From Maritimibacter sp. (GTDB lineage Bacteria > Pseudomonadota > Alphaproteobacteria > Rhodobacterales > Rhodobacteraceae), in the NCBI GenBank assembly GCA_017792445.1, contig CP051232.1:4314001-4378000 (forward strand): a DNA stretch of 64,000 nucleotides, given 5' to 3'. Shown one piece after another: positions 33,596 to 43,053 of the stretch. The position numbers and the translations under genes are program-made. The stretch's first letter is position 1. Each line of letters begins with the position of its first letter. The notes under the pieces are model-generated. The model was given only the letters and a program-made list of their open reading frames with translations, ran no database searches and had not been told where the DNA came from.

Positions 33596-35260
33596 CTACC
33601 CGGCGTCCGGCCGCACGCGGTACACCCGCCAGATGTCGTTCTCTCCGACAAGGTCATAGCGGTCCTCGACATCGTCGCCGTAGGTCTCCCACAGCAGCGC
33701 GGTGGCGTCGGAGAAACCCAGCTTGGCAACCATCACCACCTCGGCCTCGGCCAGAAATTCCCCGGCCGGAGGCAGCGTACCGTCCGAGATGTTGCGGCCC
33801 GGATGAAACCAGATGTGGATGCCCGCCAAAGGCGGCGCGCCGACGAACATCGGGAACGGGTTCAGGAAGTCGAAAGCGATGATCCGCAGGTCGGTCAGGT
33901 CGTTCTCTTCCAAAAGCGTCACGCCCTGCCCGATCATCTCGAGCATCTCGCCCTGCGAATAGATGTGGGTGTGCCGCTCCGAGCCGATCAGCCTGCCAGC
34001 CACGAAGGCCTGCTCTGGCGCCTCGGCTGCCGCGACGACGGACAGTGCGTTGCTGCGGGTGTCGCCGACATAGTAGGTCTCGAACCCCGGATAGCCGATG
34101 GCGACCGACTGTGCGTTGGCATTTCGCGCAAAGGTCAGCGTCGACATCGCCATCTGCGCCATATGCGGCACCGCGAAGACCACAAGCAGCAGCACCGGAA
34201 GCTCCGGGCGTGGCGGCCCCTGATGCATCCGAGCGCCGTACAGGAACAGGAACGCCAGCAGAAGCGGTCCGTTGTCGTGGTGGTTCTGGCCAAGGATGAT
34301 CATCCCGGCCAGCGGCACGAACAGGAACACCGCGATGTCGAAAAGGCTGGGCCGCGTCACGGTCAGCAGATAGGCCGCCATCACCGCGACAAGGAAGAAC
34401 TCCAGCGCGTTGTTGACGATCAACCCTATGAACCCGCCGCGCACGACGCCCGAGGCCGCGCCAGCCTCGCGGATGTCGTTGATGTATTCCACGATCCCAA
34501 GACCGGCGAGGCCCGACAGCCCGACCAGTACAAGCGCCGCCGCCCCCGCCGCGAAGGCGGTCCAGCGCAGACGCGGCGCGATCAGGAAGGCCATCGCAAG
34601 GAAAGCGCCGCCGAAGGCAAAGTACGTCACCTTCAGCCAGAACAGGAAGAACAGCAGCACCGCGACGAACGCGACGTCCAGCGCCGTGCGCCAGCGCGGC
34701 CGCATCGCGTCGCGCGGCTCGATCCCCAGCAGCAGGATCGTCGACAGGATCGGCCAGCCCCACCGGTTGTAGTGCATCGACTGGTTCGACCATGTCCCCG
34801 GCATGCCCGGCTCCATCGGCACCACCAGCAGGCAGAACACCCAGATCGAGAACAGCGCCGACAGGATCGCGCCGACGCGCGCCTGCGCCATGATCATCGC
34901 CATCGGGGTGACGATCACCGCCAGCAACACCGACGCGAACTCCATCGCGCCGCCGAACTGGCCCAGCGTCTGCCACCCGATGTAGGGAAGCCAGTAGGAC
35001 ATGAAGCCCAGGGGCGACTTGAAGTCGACGCTGGGCCACTGGCCTTCCGCGATGCGATACGCGCCTTCAAGCGCGACAAGGACGTCGCCCACGTAGGCCG
35101 CGGAATAGGTGGCGCGCGGCAGCAGAAAGATCGCCGACAGGATCGCGGCGACGACCGCCAGCGCGAGCCACGCAAGACCATAGGCCCGGTCAAGCCGTCC
35201 CAGCCCTGTGGCCGGGACGCCCTCGGTCAGACCAGACGCCCGCGCCACGATCCGTGTCAC
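33596..35260 (-). CDS. Polytopic membrane protein in a glycan operon
   Basis: 554 residues. About ten hydrophobic spans fill residues 25-400, after which a soluble domain of about 150 residues follows (ending NDIWRVYRVRPDAG). The frame stays open far upstream, but the GTG at 35260 in a GTGA overlap with the FAD-oxidoreductase gene is the sensible start (VTRIVARASG). The layout recalls GT-C type glycosyltransferases or polymerases, but I see no clear catalytic motif in the first loop (GDVLVALEGAYRIAEGQWP). It is the last gene of the operon. Function unassigned. Confidence 0.75.
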   Translation of the reverse strand: MTRIVARASGLTEGVPATGLGRLDRAYGLAWLALAVVAAILSAIFLLPRATYSAAYVGDVLVALEGAYRIAEGQWPSVDFKSPLGFMSYWLPYIGWQTLGQFGGAMEFASVLLAVIVTPMAMIMAQARVGAILSALFSIWVFCLLVVPMEPGMPGTWSNQSMHYNRWGWPILSTILLLGIEPRDAMRPRWRTALDVAFVAVLLFFLFWLKVTYFAFGGAFLAMAFLIAPRLRWTAFAAGAAALVLVGLSGLAGLGIVEYINDIREAGAASGVVRGGFIGLIVNNALEFFLVAVMAAYLLTVTRPSLFDIAVFLFVPLAGMIILGQNHHDNGPLLLAFLFLYGARMHQGPPRPELPVLLLVVFAVPHMAQMAMSTLTFARNANAQSVAIGYPGFETYYVGDTRSNALSVVAAAEAPEQAFVAGRLIGSERHTHIYSQGEMLEMIGQGVTLLEENDLTDLRIIAFDFLNPFPMFVGAPPLAGIHIWFHPGRNISDGTLPPAGEFLAEAEVVMVAKLGFSDATALLWETYGDDVEDRYDLVGENDIWRVYRVRPDAG

Positions 35261-36588
35261 GCCGCGCTCTCCAGCCGGTCCACAAGCTGCGCGCCCAGAC
35301 GGCGGCCTTCGCGGATGGCATAGTTGGTGCCCCGGTCCTCGGGATAGATCTGCGCCATCGAGCAGATCCACAGCCCCTGTTCGGGCCCTGCTTCCTCGGG
35401 GATCTTGCTGCCGTAGGACTTGCCGACCACCGGCTGCGACCAGCGTTCGCGCCACAGGTGGTACTTGTGGATCCAGTCCTCGCCGAACTCGGGGAACATC
35501 TCTTTCAGGTAGGGCAGCGAGAACTCCAGCGCCTCGTCCGCGTCCATCGCGTACATCGCGTCGGTGTGCGGCAGGTACTTCGACAGATAGACGATGTGGC
35601 TGCCGCCATAGGTCTCGGCCCGCTCGAAGTTGGTATGCTCGATCACCGCGACGAAGGGGAAGCTGGGGTCGTTGACGTTCAGCCAGTAGGTCTCGGACAG
35701 CGACCGCTTCAATTCCAGCACAAGGCAGACGTTCGACAGGTAGTCGATGCCGTTCAGCTTTTCGATATAGCCCGGCTCGGCCCAGCCCTTCACCATCTCG
35801 CCGATCAGCGGCAAGGCCGGCGTGGCGACGACCTGATCGTAGGTCTCTGTCCCGCCGGGGGTCGTGACCTGCCAGCGCCCCTCGCCGTCGGGCTGCACCT
35901 CGGAGACCGGCGTGTTCAGCAGGACGCGGCCGCCGTTGTCCTCGACGATGGCGGCCAGCCGTTCGGCAAGACGCACGAAACCGCCGGTCAGATACGCCAG
36001 CCGCTCTTCGCCCGCCTGCCCGCGGCTGGACCCGCGCAGCTTCAGCTTGTTCCACATCCACACAGCCGAGACCTTGTCGGCATAGGGCCCGAACTTGCCT
36101 TCCAGCAGCGGCTTGAACACCACGTCGAAGACCCGCTGCCCGGCCATGCTGCGAAGCCAGTCATAGGCGGTGATGTTCTCAAGCTGCTTCCAGCTTTCGA
36201 TCTTGCGCACTTTCAGCGTCAGCAGACCCAGCCGGATGCGGTCGGGGAAGGACAGCGCGGTGAACTTCAGCAGGTCGAACGGCGTCGACAGTTTGAAGAA
36301 CTTGTTACCGTAGTACATCCCGGTGTTGGTCGGGTTGATCACCACAGAGTCGGTCATGCCGACCTCGTCGATCAGGTCCATCACCGCCAGATCGTTGGTG
36401 AACCAGTGGTGATAGAAGCGGTCCAGCCGCTCGCCGCCCACGTCGAAGGCCGCCGCGAGACCGCCGACTTCGGCGGCCGCCTCGTAGACCGTGACCGTGT
36501 GCCCGGCCCGCGCCAGTTCGTAAGCCGCCGACAGCCCGGTGAAGCCCCCGCCGACAACCGCGACGGATTTACTGTTACCCGATTTCAT
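35257..36588 (-). CDS. FAD-dependent oxidoreductase (protoporphyrinogen oxidase-like amine oxidase family)
   Basis: 443 residues. The dinucleotide-binding motif VAVVGGGFTGLSAAYELA is at about residue 9, then YEAAAEVGGLA with the GG motif, and FYHHWF near 68, typical of the HemY/UDP-galactopyranose-mutase-like group found with glycolipid genes. The C-terminal FAD segment is TNYAIREGRRLG. It follows the flippase-like gene and overlaps the polytopic protein gene. A role in modifying a lipid-linked sugar is inferred from context. Confidence 0.85.
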   Translation of the reverse strand: MKSGNSKSVAVVGGGFTGLSAAYELARAGHTVTVYEAAAEVGGLAAAFDVGGERLDRFYHHWFTNDLAVMDLIDEVGMTDSVVINPTNTGMYYGNKFFKLSTPFDLLKFTALSFPDRIRLGLLTLKVRKIESWKQLENITAYDWLRSMAGQRVFDVVFKPLLEGKFGPYADKVSAVWMWNKLKLRGSSRGQAGEERLAYLTGGFVRLAERLAAIVEDNGGRVLLNTPVSEVQPDGEGRWQVTTPGGTETYDQVVATPALPLIGEMVKGWAEPGYIEKLNGIDYLSNVCLVLELKRSLSETYWLNVNDPSFPFVAVIEHTNFERAETYGGSHIVYLSKYLPHTDAMYAMDADEALEFSLPYLKEMFPEFGEDWIHKYHLWRERWSQPVVGKSYGSKIPEEAGPEQGLWICSMAQIYPEDRGTNYAIREGRRLGAQLVDRLESAA

Positions 36589-36605
36589 TCAATCAACCCA
36601 ATTTC

Positions 36606-37592
36606 TCAAGATGCATCCTGCGGTGCCCGCGCCCCCGGCGCGGCAATCACCAGCCACAGCCCGCCCACAAGGGTCGCGGGCAGCCACAACGCGGCGTGAA
36701 CCAGCAGCGCATAGGCCGTCGCTGCAGACACCGTGCTGCCGATCGAGGTCATCGCCTGGATCACGAAGTAGTCGAAGGTCCCGGCATAGCCCGGCGTGCT
36801 GGGGATCAGCGTTGCGAGCGTCCCCACCGGCAGCGCCAGCCAGCCGCCCATCGGGTCGGCGATGGCGGGAAGCGATTGCGCGACCGAGTAGAACACCAGC
36901 CCCTCGAACAGCCACGCGGCCAGGGACCATGCCAGCAGACGCGGCATCACCGCCCCTTTCGAAAGCCAGATCGCGGTCTCCAGAACGCTCGTCGCATGCC
37001 CCTCGACCCAGGCGCCAACCTTCGGCGACAGCCGCGCCAGCAGCCGGACGCCCCAGTTGACCAGCGGCCGGAATACCTGTGGGAACAGCAGCACCAGCAG
37101 AATGCCGAAGGCGATCGCAAGCAGCGCCCCCGCGCCCAGCCCCAGCAGGGCCATGGTGTCAGGCTTGAAGTACAAAAGCGCGCCGCCCATCAGCATCAGC
37201 AGCACCAGCAGGTCCAGCAGCCGCTCGACCACCAGCGTCGCCAGCACCTCGGCGCCGCCGACGCCGATCCGGCGGCGGAACGCGAACACCCGAAGGATGT
37301 CACCGGCGCGGAACGGCAGCACGTTGTTCGCCGCGATCGAGGCCATGAACGGCCCCGCGCAGTTGCCCCACGTCAGCGCCGGGTTGTCACGCAGCAACAT
37401 CGTGCGCCACCGCGCGATCCGGCAGGCGTAGCCGGTGAAAAAGACGCCCACCGCGATCACCAGCCAGCCGATCCGCGCCTGGCTCAGGTCGTTCACGAAA
37501 GTCTCGAAGTCCAGCTGACGGATGATCAGCCAGCAGAAGAACGCGGCGACGGCGAAACCGACAGCCAGATGGCGGGCTTTTCCGGCGGTCAT
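36606..37592 (-). CDS. Flippase-like / lysylphosphatidylglycerol synthase TM-domain protein
   Basis: 328 residues with about eight membrane spans. Signatures of the LPG-synthase TM (UPF0104) family include CRIARWRTML near residue 57, NNVLPFRAGDILR near 90, VERLLDL near 124 and PSTPGYAGTFDYF near 268. It has no cytoplasmic synthase domain. Such proteins are proposed to flip lipids or lipid-linked sugars. It begins one base after the GT2 gene's stop, so translation is coupled. Confidence 0.88.
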   Translation of the reverse strand: MTAGKARHLAVGFAVAAFFCWLIIRQLDFETFVNDLSQARIGWLVIAVGVFFTGYACRIARWRTMLLRDNPALTWGNCAGPFMASIAANNVLPFRAGDILRVFAFRRRIGVGGAEVLATLVVERLLDLLVLLMLMGGALLYFKPDTMALLGLGAGALLAIAFGILLVLLFPQVFRPLVNWGVRLLARLSPKVGAWVEGHATSVLETAIWLSKGAVMPRLLAWSLAAWLFEGLVFYSVAQSLPAIADPMGGWLALPVGTLATLIPSTPGYAGTFDYFVIQAMTSIGSTVSAATAYALLVHAALWLPATLVGGLWLVIAAPGARAPQDAS

Positions 37593-37593
37593 T

Positions 37594-38613
37594 CTAGTCT
37601 CCTACCGCCGTGGCGCGGTCCAGCGCCGGCACCGGCCGCGGCGTCGCGCCACGGGTCTCGAAGCCGATCCGTTTCTGCACGATGTACAGCGGGCGGCGCT
37701 TCACCTCGCGGTAGATCTTTCCGGTGTATTCGCCGAGAATTCCAAGACAGACAAGCTGCACGCCCCCGATCAGAAGCACCGCGATCATCAAAGCGGTCCA
37801 GCCTTCGACGAAATTGTCGGTGAAGATCCGCATGAACAGCGCGTAAAGGATGCCCAGCACCGCGAAGAAGGCGAACAACACGCCCAGCGTGATCGCCAGC
37901 CGCAGCGGCACGGTCGAAAACGAGATGATCCCGTCCGCCGCGAACGTGATCATCTTGCGCAGCGGATATTTCGAGGTGCCCGCATGGCGCTTGGCCCGGC
38001 GGTATTCGATGGCGGTCTGCTCGAACCCGACCCACGACACCATGCCGCGCACGAAGCGGTCACGCTCGGGCATGCTTTTCAGGGTGTCGACCACTTGGCG
38101 GCTCATCAGACGGAAATCGCCCGTGTCCAGCGGGATCGGAACCTCTGACAGGCCGTTCAGCACACGGTAGAAGGCCCGAGCGGTCTTCAGCTTGAACGCG
38201 GACTCGCCGTCGCGTTCGCTGCGCGTGCCATAGACCACGTCGAACCCTTCGCGCCACTTGGCAATCATCTCGGGGATGACTTCGGGCGGGTCCTGAAGGT
38301 CAGCGTCAATCAAGACGACCGCATCACCGTCCGCTGCATCAATTCCCGCAGTAACGGCGATCTGGTGACCAAAATTACGCGCGAAACTCAGAACGCGAAG
38401 GCAATCATGCTGCCCCGCGAGTTCCTCTAGAATCCTAAGAGTGTCATCCTGACTTCCGTCATCGACACAGATAATTTCAGTTCGGCAGTTATGAAAACCT
38501 TCCGAGACCGAGATTAACTTGTCGATCGTGACAGCAATGACTTCCTCTTCGTTGTAACAGGGGACAACGATAGATACTAAACTCTGCGTGCCCCCCAGGG
38601 CATTCCTACTCAT
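37594..38613 (-). CDS. Glycosyltransferase family 2 (GtrB/DPM1-like), membrane anchored
   Basis: 339 residues. The GT-A domain covers about 12-235, with SIVVPCYNEEEVI, VDDGSQDDT, the DxD-type VLIDADLQDPPE and RDRFVRGMVSWVGF. Two C-terminal membrane helices (about 240-305) and a conserved GEYTGKIYREVKRRPLY end place it with bactoprenol-phosphate glucosyl/mannosyl transferases. It probably makes undecaprenyl-phosphate-linked sugar at the inner membrane. First gene of the operon, with a plausible promoter 33 bases upstream. Confidence 0.92.
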   Translation of the reverse strand: MSRNALGGTQSLVSIVVPCYNEEEVIAVTIDKLISVSEGFHNCRTEIICVDDGSQDDTLRILEELAGQHDCLRVLSFARNFGHQIAVTAGIDAADGDAVVLIDADLQDPPEVIPEMIAKWREGFDVVYGTRSERDGESAFKLKTARAFYRVLNGLSEVPIPLDTGDFRLMSRQVVDTLKSMPERDRFVRGMVSWVGFEQTAIEYRRAKRHAGTSKYPLRKMITFAADGIISFSTVPLRLAITLGVLFAFFAVLGILYALFMRIFTDNFVEGWTALMIAVLLIGGVQLVCLGILGEYTGKIYREVKRRPLYIVQKRIGFETRGATPRPVPALDRATAVGD

Positions 38614-38645
38614 GAAATCAGTCCAAATCCTGCCGCAATTGCCTT

Positions 38646-38674
38646 AATTTAGCTTTAGTTACCCTGCCCATCAA
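38646..38674 (-). promoter_or_regulatory. Candidate promoter of the glycan operon
   Basis: On the minus strand TTGATG (38674-38669) and TAAATT (38651-38646) are 17 bases apart, each 4/6 to the sigma-70 boxes, in a locally AT-rich stretch. The -10 box is 33 bases upstream of the GT2 start. Confidence 0.4.
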
Positions 38675-39002
38675 GCGCGGCGACTTTGCGTTACCCGCGC
38701 CGCTAGACTTGGCCCACCAGCCTTTAATCTCATAAATTTCAGCTATTTAAGGGCGCCGTGTCGGTAAGAGATGTGCTGCGGCAGGCTTCGCTGCACCTGC
38801 ATAACTTTCCCGCGCGTAAGCCCTTAAGCCGGTCAATGCCCGGAAATTAGGCATCACGGCCCGCCTCGCCCGGCGAAGAACAGCCCTCGGGCGAGACAAT
38901 CTATAGTCATTCAACTGTATTGAAAACGAGATGCGTTCGCCGCACCTTGCAGCCCCGGCAAATCGCGCCGGCCGCAGGTCACGCAGGACCGGACGGACCG
39001 CT
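38675..39002. other. Non-coding interval
   Basis: About 330 bases between the glycan promoter and the end of the questin-oxidase-like gene. AT content is raised in the first half. No gene, repeat or strong hairpin seen. Confidence 0.5.
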
Positions 39003-40052
39003 TCAGGTGTAGTCCGGCACCAGACCCATGCGACGGGCAGCGGCCAGCTGGTACAGCGGATCGCCGTACAGCTTCATCTCTTCCTGACAACTGAAGGTGA
39101 TCGACAGGTCGTGCTCGTCATAGGACTGCGCGGCGGCGGCGTTGATCTCGTCCCAGCTTGGCACCGGAAGCTTGCGCCAAGAGTCCAGCGTCTCAGGCGA
39201 TGGCAGCGACGGGAAACCCATCGAGCCCATCAGCGAGGCGACGCCTTGCCAGAAATGCCGCAGCAACACGTCCGGCGTCGAGCAATATGGCAGAACGATC
39301 CGCATCCAGTGCATCCCCGTCACCGCATGAAGCGCACAGAAGTCCTGCGTTGCGGTGAACAGCGCAATCGAGGCCGAAGCCATGCGCGCGACAGTCTCGT
39401 CATCCACCTTGATCCAGTCGACCACGGGCGCGAATTCGGGCACTTCCCCGACCGCCATCATGTTGTGCCACAACAGCTCTCTCTGCGGCAGGCTGTGCAG
39501 CACGTCGATCGCGGCCACGCGCGCCAGAACCTCTGCCGGGTCTTTCGTCAGCGGTTCGGCTTCGGTGGATTTCGGCATCTCCAGCCAGCAGGCGGACCAG
39601 TAGGCAAGCGAGATCGCGACCTCCTTCGCGTCCTCGCGCAGCAGCGCATAGGCCATCCGCATCAGCGCATGCAGAGCGCTGGCGCCCACACCCGGCGACA
39701 GGCGCGGCAGATACTCGGCCAGCGCCGTCTCGATGCCCAGCCGATCGACCTCGGCGATGAAGAAATCCCGCAGGTCGGTTTCCCGGTCGCGGTGGCCGAT
39801 GGCGGTTTCCCACGTCTCGGCCGTCAGCGGTCCCTGCCGCTCGGGCGGACCGAACAGCTTCTTCTCGTCCCGATAGTGGTCGAACCAGTCATTCATCCGC
39901 GCCGCGTCGCCGCCGATCCGGTGCAGCGCGACCAGCACCATCGGGGCGTGGTTGGCGTAGGTCTTGTAGAACTCGGAATGATACTCCGGCATCTCCGCCA
40001 TCAGGCGGTCCAGCGCCGCCGTGTCGTGCATCTGCGGTCGGTCGAGAGCCAT
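39003..40052 (-). CDS. Questin oxidase-like family protein (DUF4243)
   Basis: 349 residues, mostly helical. The N-terminal YANHAPMVLVALHRIGG is typical of the questin oxidase-like family, and later histidine-rich segments (ELLWHNMMAVGE, ALHAVTGMHWMRIVLP) are conserved positions. Family members carry out Baeyer-Villiger-type ring opening of polyketide anthraquinones in fungi; bacterial members are largely uncharacterised. It is divergent from a LysR gene, which is followed by an FMO-like gene, suggesting a small regulated oxidation pathway. Cytoplasmic, no signal peptide. Confidence 0.75.
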   Translation of the reverse strand: MALDRPQMHDTAALDRLMAEMPEYHSEFYKTYANHAPMVLVALHRIGGDAARMNDWFDHYRDEKKLFGPPERQGPLTAETWETAIGHRDRETDLRDFFIAEVDRLGIETALAEYLPRLSPGVGASALHALMRMAYALLREDAKEVAISLAYWSACWLEMPKSTEAEPLTKDPAEVLARVAAIDVLHSLPQRELLWHNMMAVGEVPEFAPVVDWIKVDDETVARMASASIALFTATQDFCALHAVTGMHWMRIVLPYCSTPDVLLRHFWQGVASLMGSMGFPSLPSPETLDSWRKLPVPSWDEINAAAAQSYDEHDLSITFSCQEEMKLYGDPLYQLAAARRMGLVPDYT

Positions 40053-40397
40053 CGGAACCTCTTTCGTCGTGCATTGCGGGGTTGCCCAAAGCCTATCCCC
40101 TCAGGCGCCCCGCGCACAGGGGGGCGCGAAGCGGCCCTGTCAGGCGCCCTGCGCGTCACCGCCTCGAAATCAGGGAAAAATCGCGGTCGTTGCAGCCGGG
40201 GCAACGCGCCTGTTCCGAAAAGGGTGCGCAGCGGAACGTGCCAACGGCCCACAGGCGCTGAAATTCTCGCCGTCGAACGCCGCAGCGCCGAACAATTGTG
40301 CGCCCACTGTATTAAACACTTACCGCCGTTAGCGTTGCCTTTTAGGCATCGCGCTTCGGATCTAGCGTCACAGCGCCACCTTCAGGAAACGCTGCCG
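40053..40397. promoter_or_regulatory. Divergent regulatory region with inverted repeat
   Basis: 345 bases with no gene between the divergent questin-oxidase-like and LysR genes. A perfect TGCCT-TTT-AGGCA inverted repeat at 40336-40348 lies 49 bases before the LysR ATG and could be part of a regulator site. No clear -35/-10 pair stands out. Confidence 0.35.
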
Positions 40398-41375
40398 ATG
40401 CCCGCCTCTTTCGTTCACGTCCACCTCGTCGCGCTGCGCTATTTCAGCGAAACTGTCCGCTCTGGCTCGATGCGGCAGGCGGCCGAGCATCTGTCGGTCG
40501 CAGCCTCCGCCATCAATCGACAGATCATCAAGCTGGAGGACCAGCTGCAATGCCGCCTGTTCGAACGCCGCTCGGAAGGCGTCCGCCTGACCGCCGCGGG
40601 CGAGGTGCTGTACCAGTACGTGCAGCGGCTGGATCAGGATCTGGAACGCGCCATTGCCCAGATCGACGACCTACGCGGCCTACGGCGGGGCCATGTCCGC
40701 ATCGCCTGCGAGGCCGGGATCGGACGCGATTTCCTGCCGCCGGTGCTGGCCGCGTTTCACGAGGACCACCCCGGCGTGACCTATTCGGTCGAGATCAAGT
40801 CGGCGCTCGATACGCTTGCGCAGGTCGCCGCCGACGAGATCGACATCGGCATGGCGATGATGCCGCCGATCCGGTCCGACGTGCAGATCGCAAGCCGCGC
40901 CGAGATGCCGCTGGGCGTGATCACCCGCAAGGGCTCGGCCCTTAGCGAACGCGCGGCGCTGCGGCTGCACGACATCGCGGGAGAACGGTTCATCCGCGCC
41001 AAGGACGGCATGGGCGGCGGCACCACGTGGCAGCAGCAAATCGAGCAATCGGCGCCGCAAAGCTCTGTTCTGGAGACGAATTCGCCCGACATCATGACGG
41101 TGATGGTGAAGGCCGGGCTGGGCGTCGGCGTGCGCAGCCCCATCGGTATCGTCAACGACCTCGAACAACAGACGCTGGCCTTCGTGCCGATCCACGACCC
41201 GCTGGCCCCGTATCCCTCGCTCGGCATCTACGTCCGCCCGCAGCGCCTGCTGTCAAGCGCCGGGGCGGTGATGCTGGAGCTTCTGAAAGACGCCCTGCCC
41301 GAGTTCGCGGCGCGGGTCTGGAACCTGACCGGCCAGCCGGTGCCGCCGGACGGGATCAGCACCGGAGCCTCGTGA
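40398..41375 (+). CDS. LysR family transcriptional regulator
   Basis: 325 residues. The winged helix-turn-helix at about 10-70 has LRYFSETVRSGSMRQAAEHL, SAINRQIIKLEDQL and LFERRSEGVRLTAAGE (a LysR hallmark). The effector domain (about 98-300) begins GHVRIACEAGIG. The open frame extends far upstream without homology; ATG 40398 gives the normal LysR N-terminus. It probably controls the divergent questin-oxidase-like gene and the FMO-like gene 131 bases downstream. Confidence 0.92.
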   Translation: MPASFVHVHLVALRYFSETVRSGSMRQAAEHLSVAASAINRQIIKLEDQLQCRLFERRSEGVRLTAAGEVLYQYVQRLDQDLERAIAQIDDLRGLRRGHVRIACEAGIGRDFLPPVLAAFHEDHPGVTYSVEIKSALDTLAQVAADEIDIGMAMMPPIRSDVQIASRAEMPLGVITRKGSALSERAALRLHDIAGERFIRAKDGMGGGTTWQQQIEQSAPQSSVLETNSPDIMTVMVKAGLGVGVRSPIGIVNDLEQQTLAFVPIHDPLAPYPSLGIYVRPQRLLSSAGAVMLELLKDALPEFAARVWNLTGQPVPPDGISTGAS

Positions 41376-41506
41376 CCGCCACGCGTTGCCCGGATGGCAA
41401 CGGGGTGTCCGATACTGGATGCTATGTCGCTGCACCGCGGCGCGGCAGAATGAAGGAAAGCGCGCGGCGCATTCGCGCGCGCGACACGATCCTTCCGGAG
41501 CCTTCG

Positions 41507-42973
41507 ATGAACATTGCCGTCCCGCACCGTCCAGACACCCGCGCCGAGACGCGCCTTGCCGAGCTTGCCCGGCGCGCGCGGTCCGACCTTGCGATGCTGG
41601 ATTACGCCACCCGTCCCTGGGTCCTGCCGCGTCAATGGAACGGGCAGACGATCCCGGATGTGGTGATCATCGGCGCCGGGCAATCGGGCCTTGTGCTGGG
41701 ACACGCGCTGAAGCGGCGCGGCGTGGGGAACATCCTGCTGCTGGACCGCAACCCCGAGGGCTACGAGGGCGTCTGGGAAACCTATGCCCGAAACTACGAG
41801 ATCCGGTCGCCCAAGACGATCACCGGTTCCGACCTCGGCATCCCCTCGCTGAGCATCCAAAGCTGGTTCGTCGCGCGTCACGGGCAGGAAGCGTGGGACG
41901 CCATCGACCGCGTGCCCCGCGTCGACTGGATGAACTATTTGCGCTGGTACCGCGACATCGCCGACCTGCCGATCCGCAACGGCGTGAACGTGGTGGACGT
42001 GGACTATGACCCCGACGGCGTCACGCTGACGACCGCCGAGGGCGAGACGATCCGCACGCGCTATCTGGTGCTTGCCACCGGCATGGAGGGCGGCGGCGAC
42101 TGGGTGGTGCCCGACGCGATCCGTAACGCCCTGCCCGATCACATGTACAACCACTCGTGCGAGGTCTACGACGCCGACCGCCTGCGCGGCAAGGACGTGG
42201 GCATCCTCGGCGCAGGGGCGTCGGCCTTCGACTCGTCGGTCGCCGCGCTGGACGCCGGCGCACGCCGGGTCGACACCTTCATGCGGCGGGCGCAGATCGG
42301 GCTTCTGGACCTTGTCCGCGAGTTCGAAACCGGCGGTTACCTGAACCACAGCCACGAGCTGTCCGACCAGACCAAGTGGGAGCTGGGAACCTTCCTGACC
42401 GGGCTGTCACAGGCGCCTGCGGAACATCATTTCAACAAGGCGCTCAGCTTTTCCAACTTCAAGTTCTGGAACGGCGCGCCTTGGCAGGCCGTGGCCTATG
42501 AAGACGGCAAGGCCGTCATCACCACCCCGCGCGGCACCTTCCGGCTGGACCACGTGATCGCCGCAACCGGCGTCACGGTCGATCTGACCATCCGCCCCGA
42601 GTTGCGCCGCCTTGCGGGCGATGCACTGCTGTGGCGGGACCGGTTCACGCCCCCGGACGGCGACATGAGCGCCGGGCGGCTGAAGCTGCCCTATCTCGAC
42701 CGCGACTATCGCCTGCAACAGCGCGAACCGGGCGCCGCGCCGGGGATCGAGCGGCTGTTCATCTTCAACGCGCTTGCGACTCTGTCGATGGGTGGGCTGT
42801 CGGCGGTGTCGATCAGCGGCCACCGCTTCGGCGTGCCGAGGATCGCGACCGGCATCACGCGGGCGCTGTTTCTCGAGCAGGAAGACCAGCTGATCCCGAC
42901 TCTGCGGGAATTCGATACGCCTTCGATCCAGCTGACCCCCTATGCGCGGGCGATGCTGGGCATGGACGACTGA
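41507..42973 (+). CDS. Flavin-containing monooxygenase-like FAD/NADPH enzyme
   Basis: 488 residues. An 48-residue leader precedes the FAD Rossmann motif VVIIGAGQSGLVLGHAL near 56; the NADPH motif VGILGAGASAFDSS is near 230, preceded by MYNHSCEVYD, comparable with the FMO/Baeyer-Villiger fingerprint histidine. ATG 41507 (MNIAVPHRPD) has CCGGAG 6 bases upstream. The upstream gap contains a GCGCGCG/CGCGCGC stem near 41460-41482. It likely oxygenates a soft nucleophile or ketone; the substrate is unknown. Confidence 0.83.
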   Translation: MNIAVPHRPDTRAETRLAELARRARSDLAMLDYATRPWVLPRQWNGQTIPDVVIIGAGQSGLVLGHALKRRGVGNILLLDRNPEGYEGVWETYARNYEIRSPKTITGSDLGIPSLSIQSWFVARHGQEAWDAIDRVPRVDWMNYLRWYRDIADLPIRNGVNVVDVDYDPDGVTLTTAEGETIRTRYLVLATGMEGGGDWVVPDAIRNALPDHMYNHSCEVYDADRLRGKDVGILGAGASAFDSSVAALDAGARRVDTFMRRAQIGLLDLVREFETGGYLNHSHELSDQTKWELGTFLTGLSQAPAEHHFNKALSFSNFKFWNGAPWQAVAYEDGKAVITTPRGTFRLDHVIAATGVTVDLTIRPELRRLAGDALLWRDRFTPPDGDMSAGRLKLPYLDRDYRLQQREPGAAPGIERLFIFNALATLSMGGLSAVSISGHRFGVPRIATGITRALFLEQEDQLIPTLREFDTPSIQLTPYARAMLGMDD

Positions 42974-43000
42974 ACGACCACGACACTCACGGAAAACGAA

Positions 43001-43030
43001 GATGCCGCCCCCGGGTCTGGGGGCGGCATC
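43001..43030. terminator. Bidirectional terminator hairpin
   Basis: A 12-bp perfect stem GATGCCGCCCCC/GGGGGCGGCATC with a 6-base loop lies between the convergent FMO-like and BtpA-like genes. On the minus strand it is followed by TTCGTTTT, on the plus strand by GTCATTT; moderate T content both ways. Confidence 0.8.
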
Positions 43031-43053
43031 GTCATTTCCAGAAAGGCGCAGGC

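Noticed and set aside
35261-36061. Upstream extension of the polytopic membrane-protein frame to 821 codons
   Set aside because: The extra 267 codons lie in another frame over the FAD oxidoreductase gene and translate to arginine-rich sequence; the GTGA overlap start is preferred.
38931-40397. Upstream extension of the LysR frame to 814 codons
   Set aside because: The extension is antisense to the questin-oxidase-like gene and has no LysR homology; the ATG at 40398 gives a normal N-terminus.
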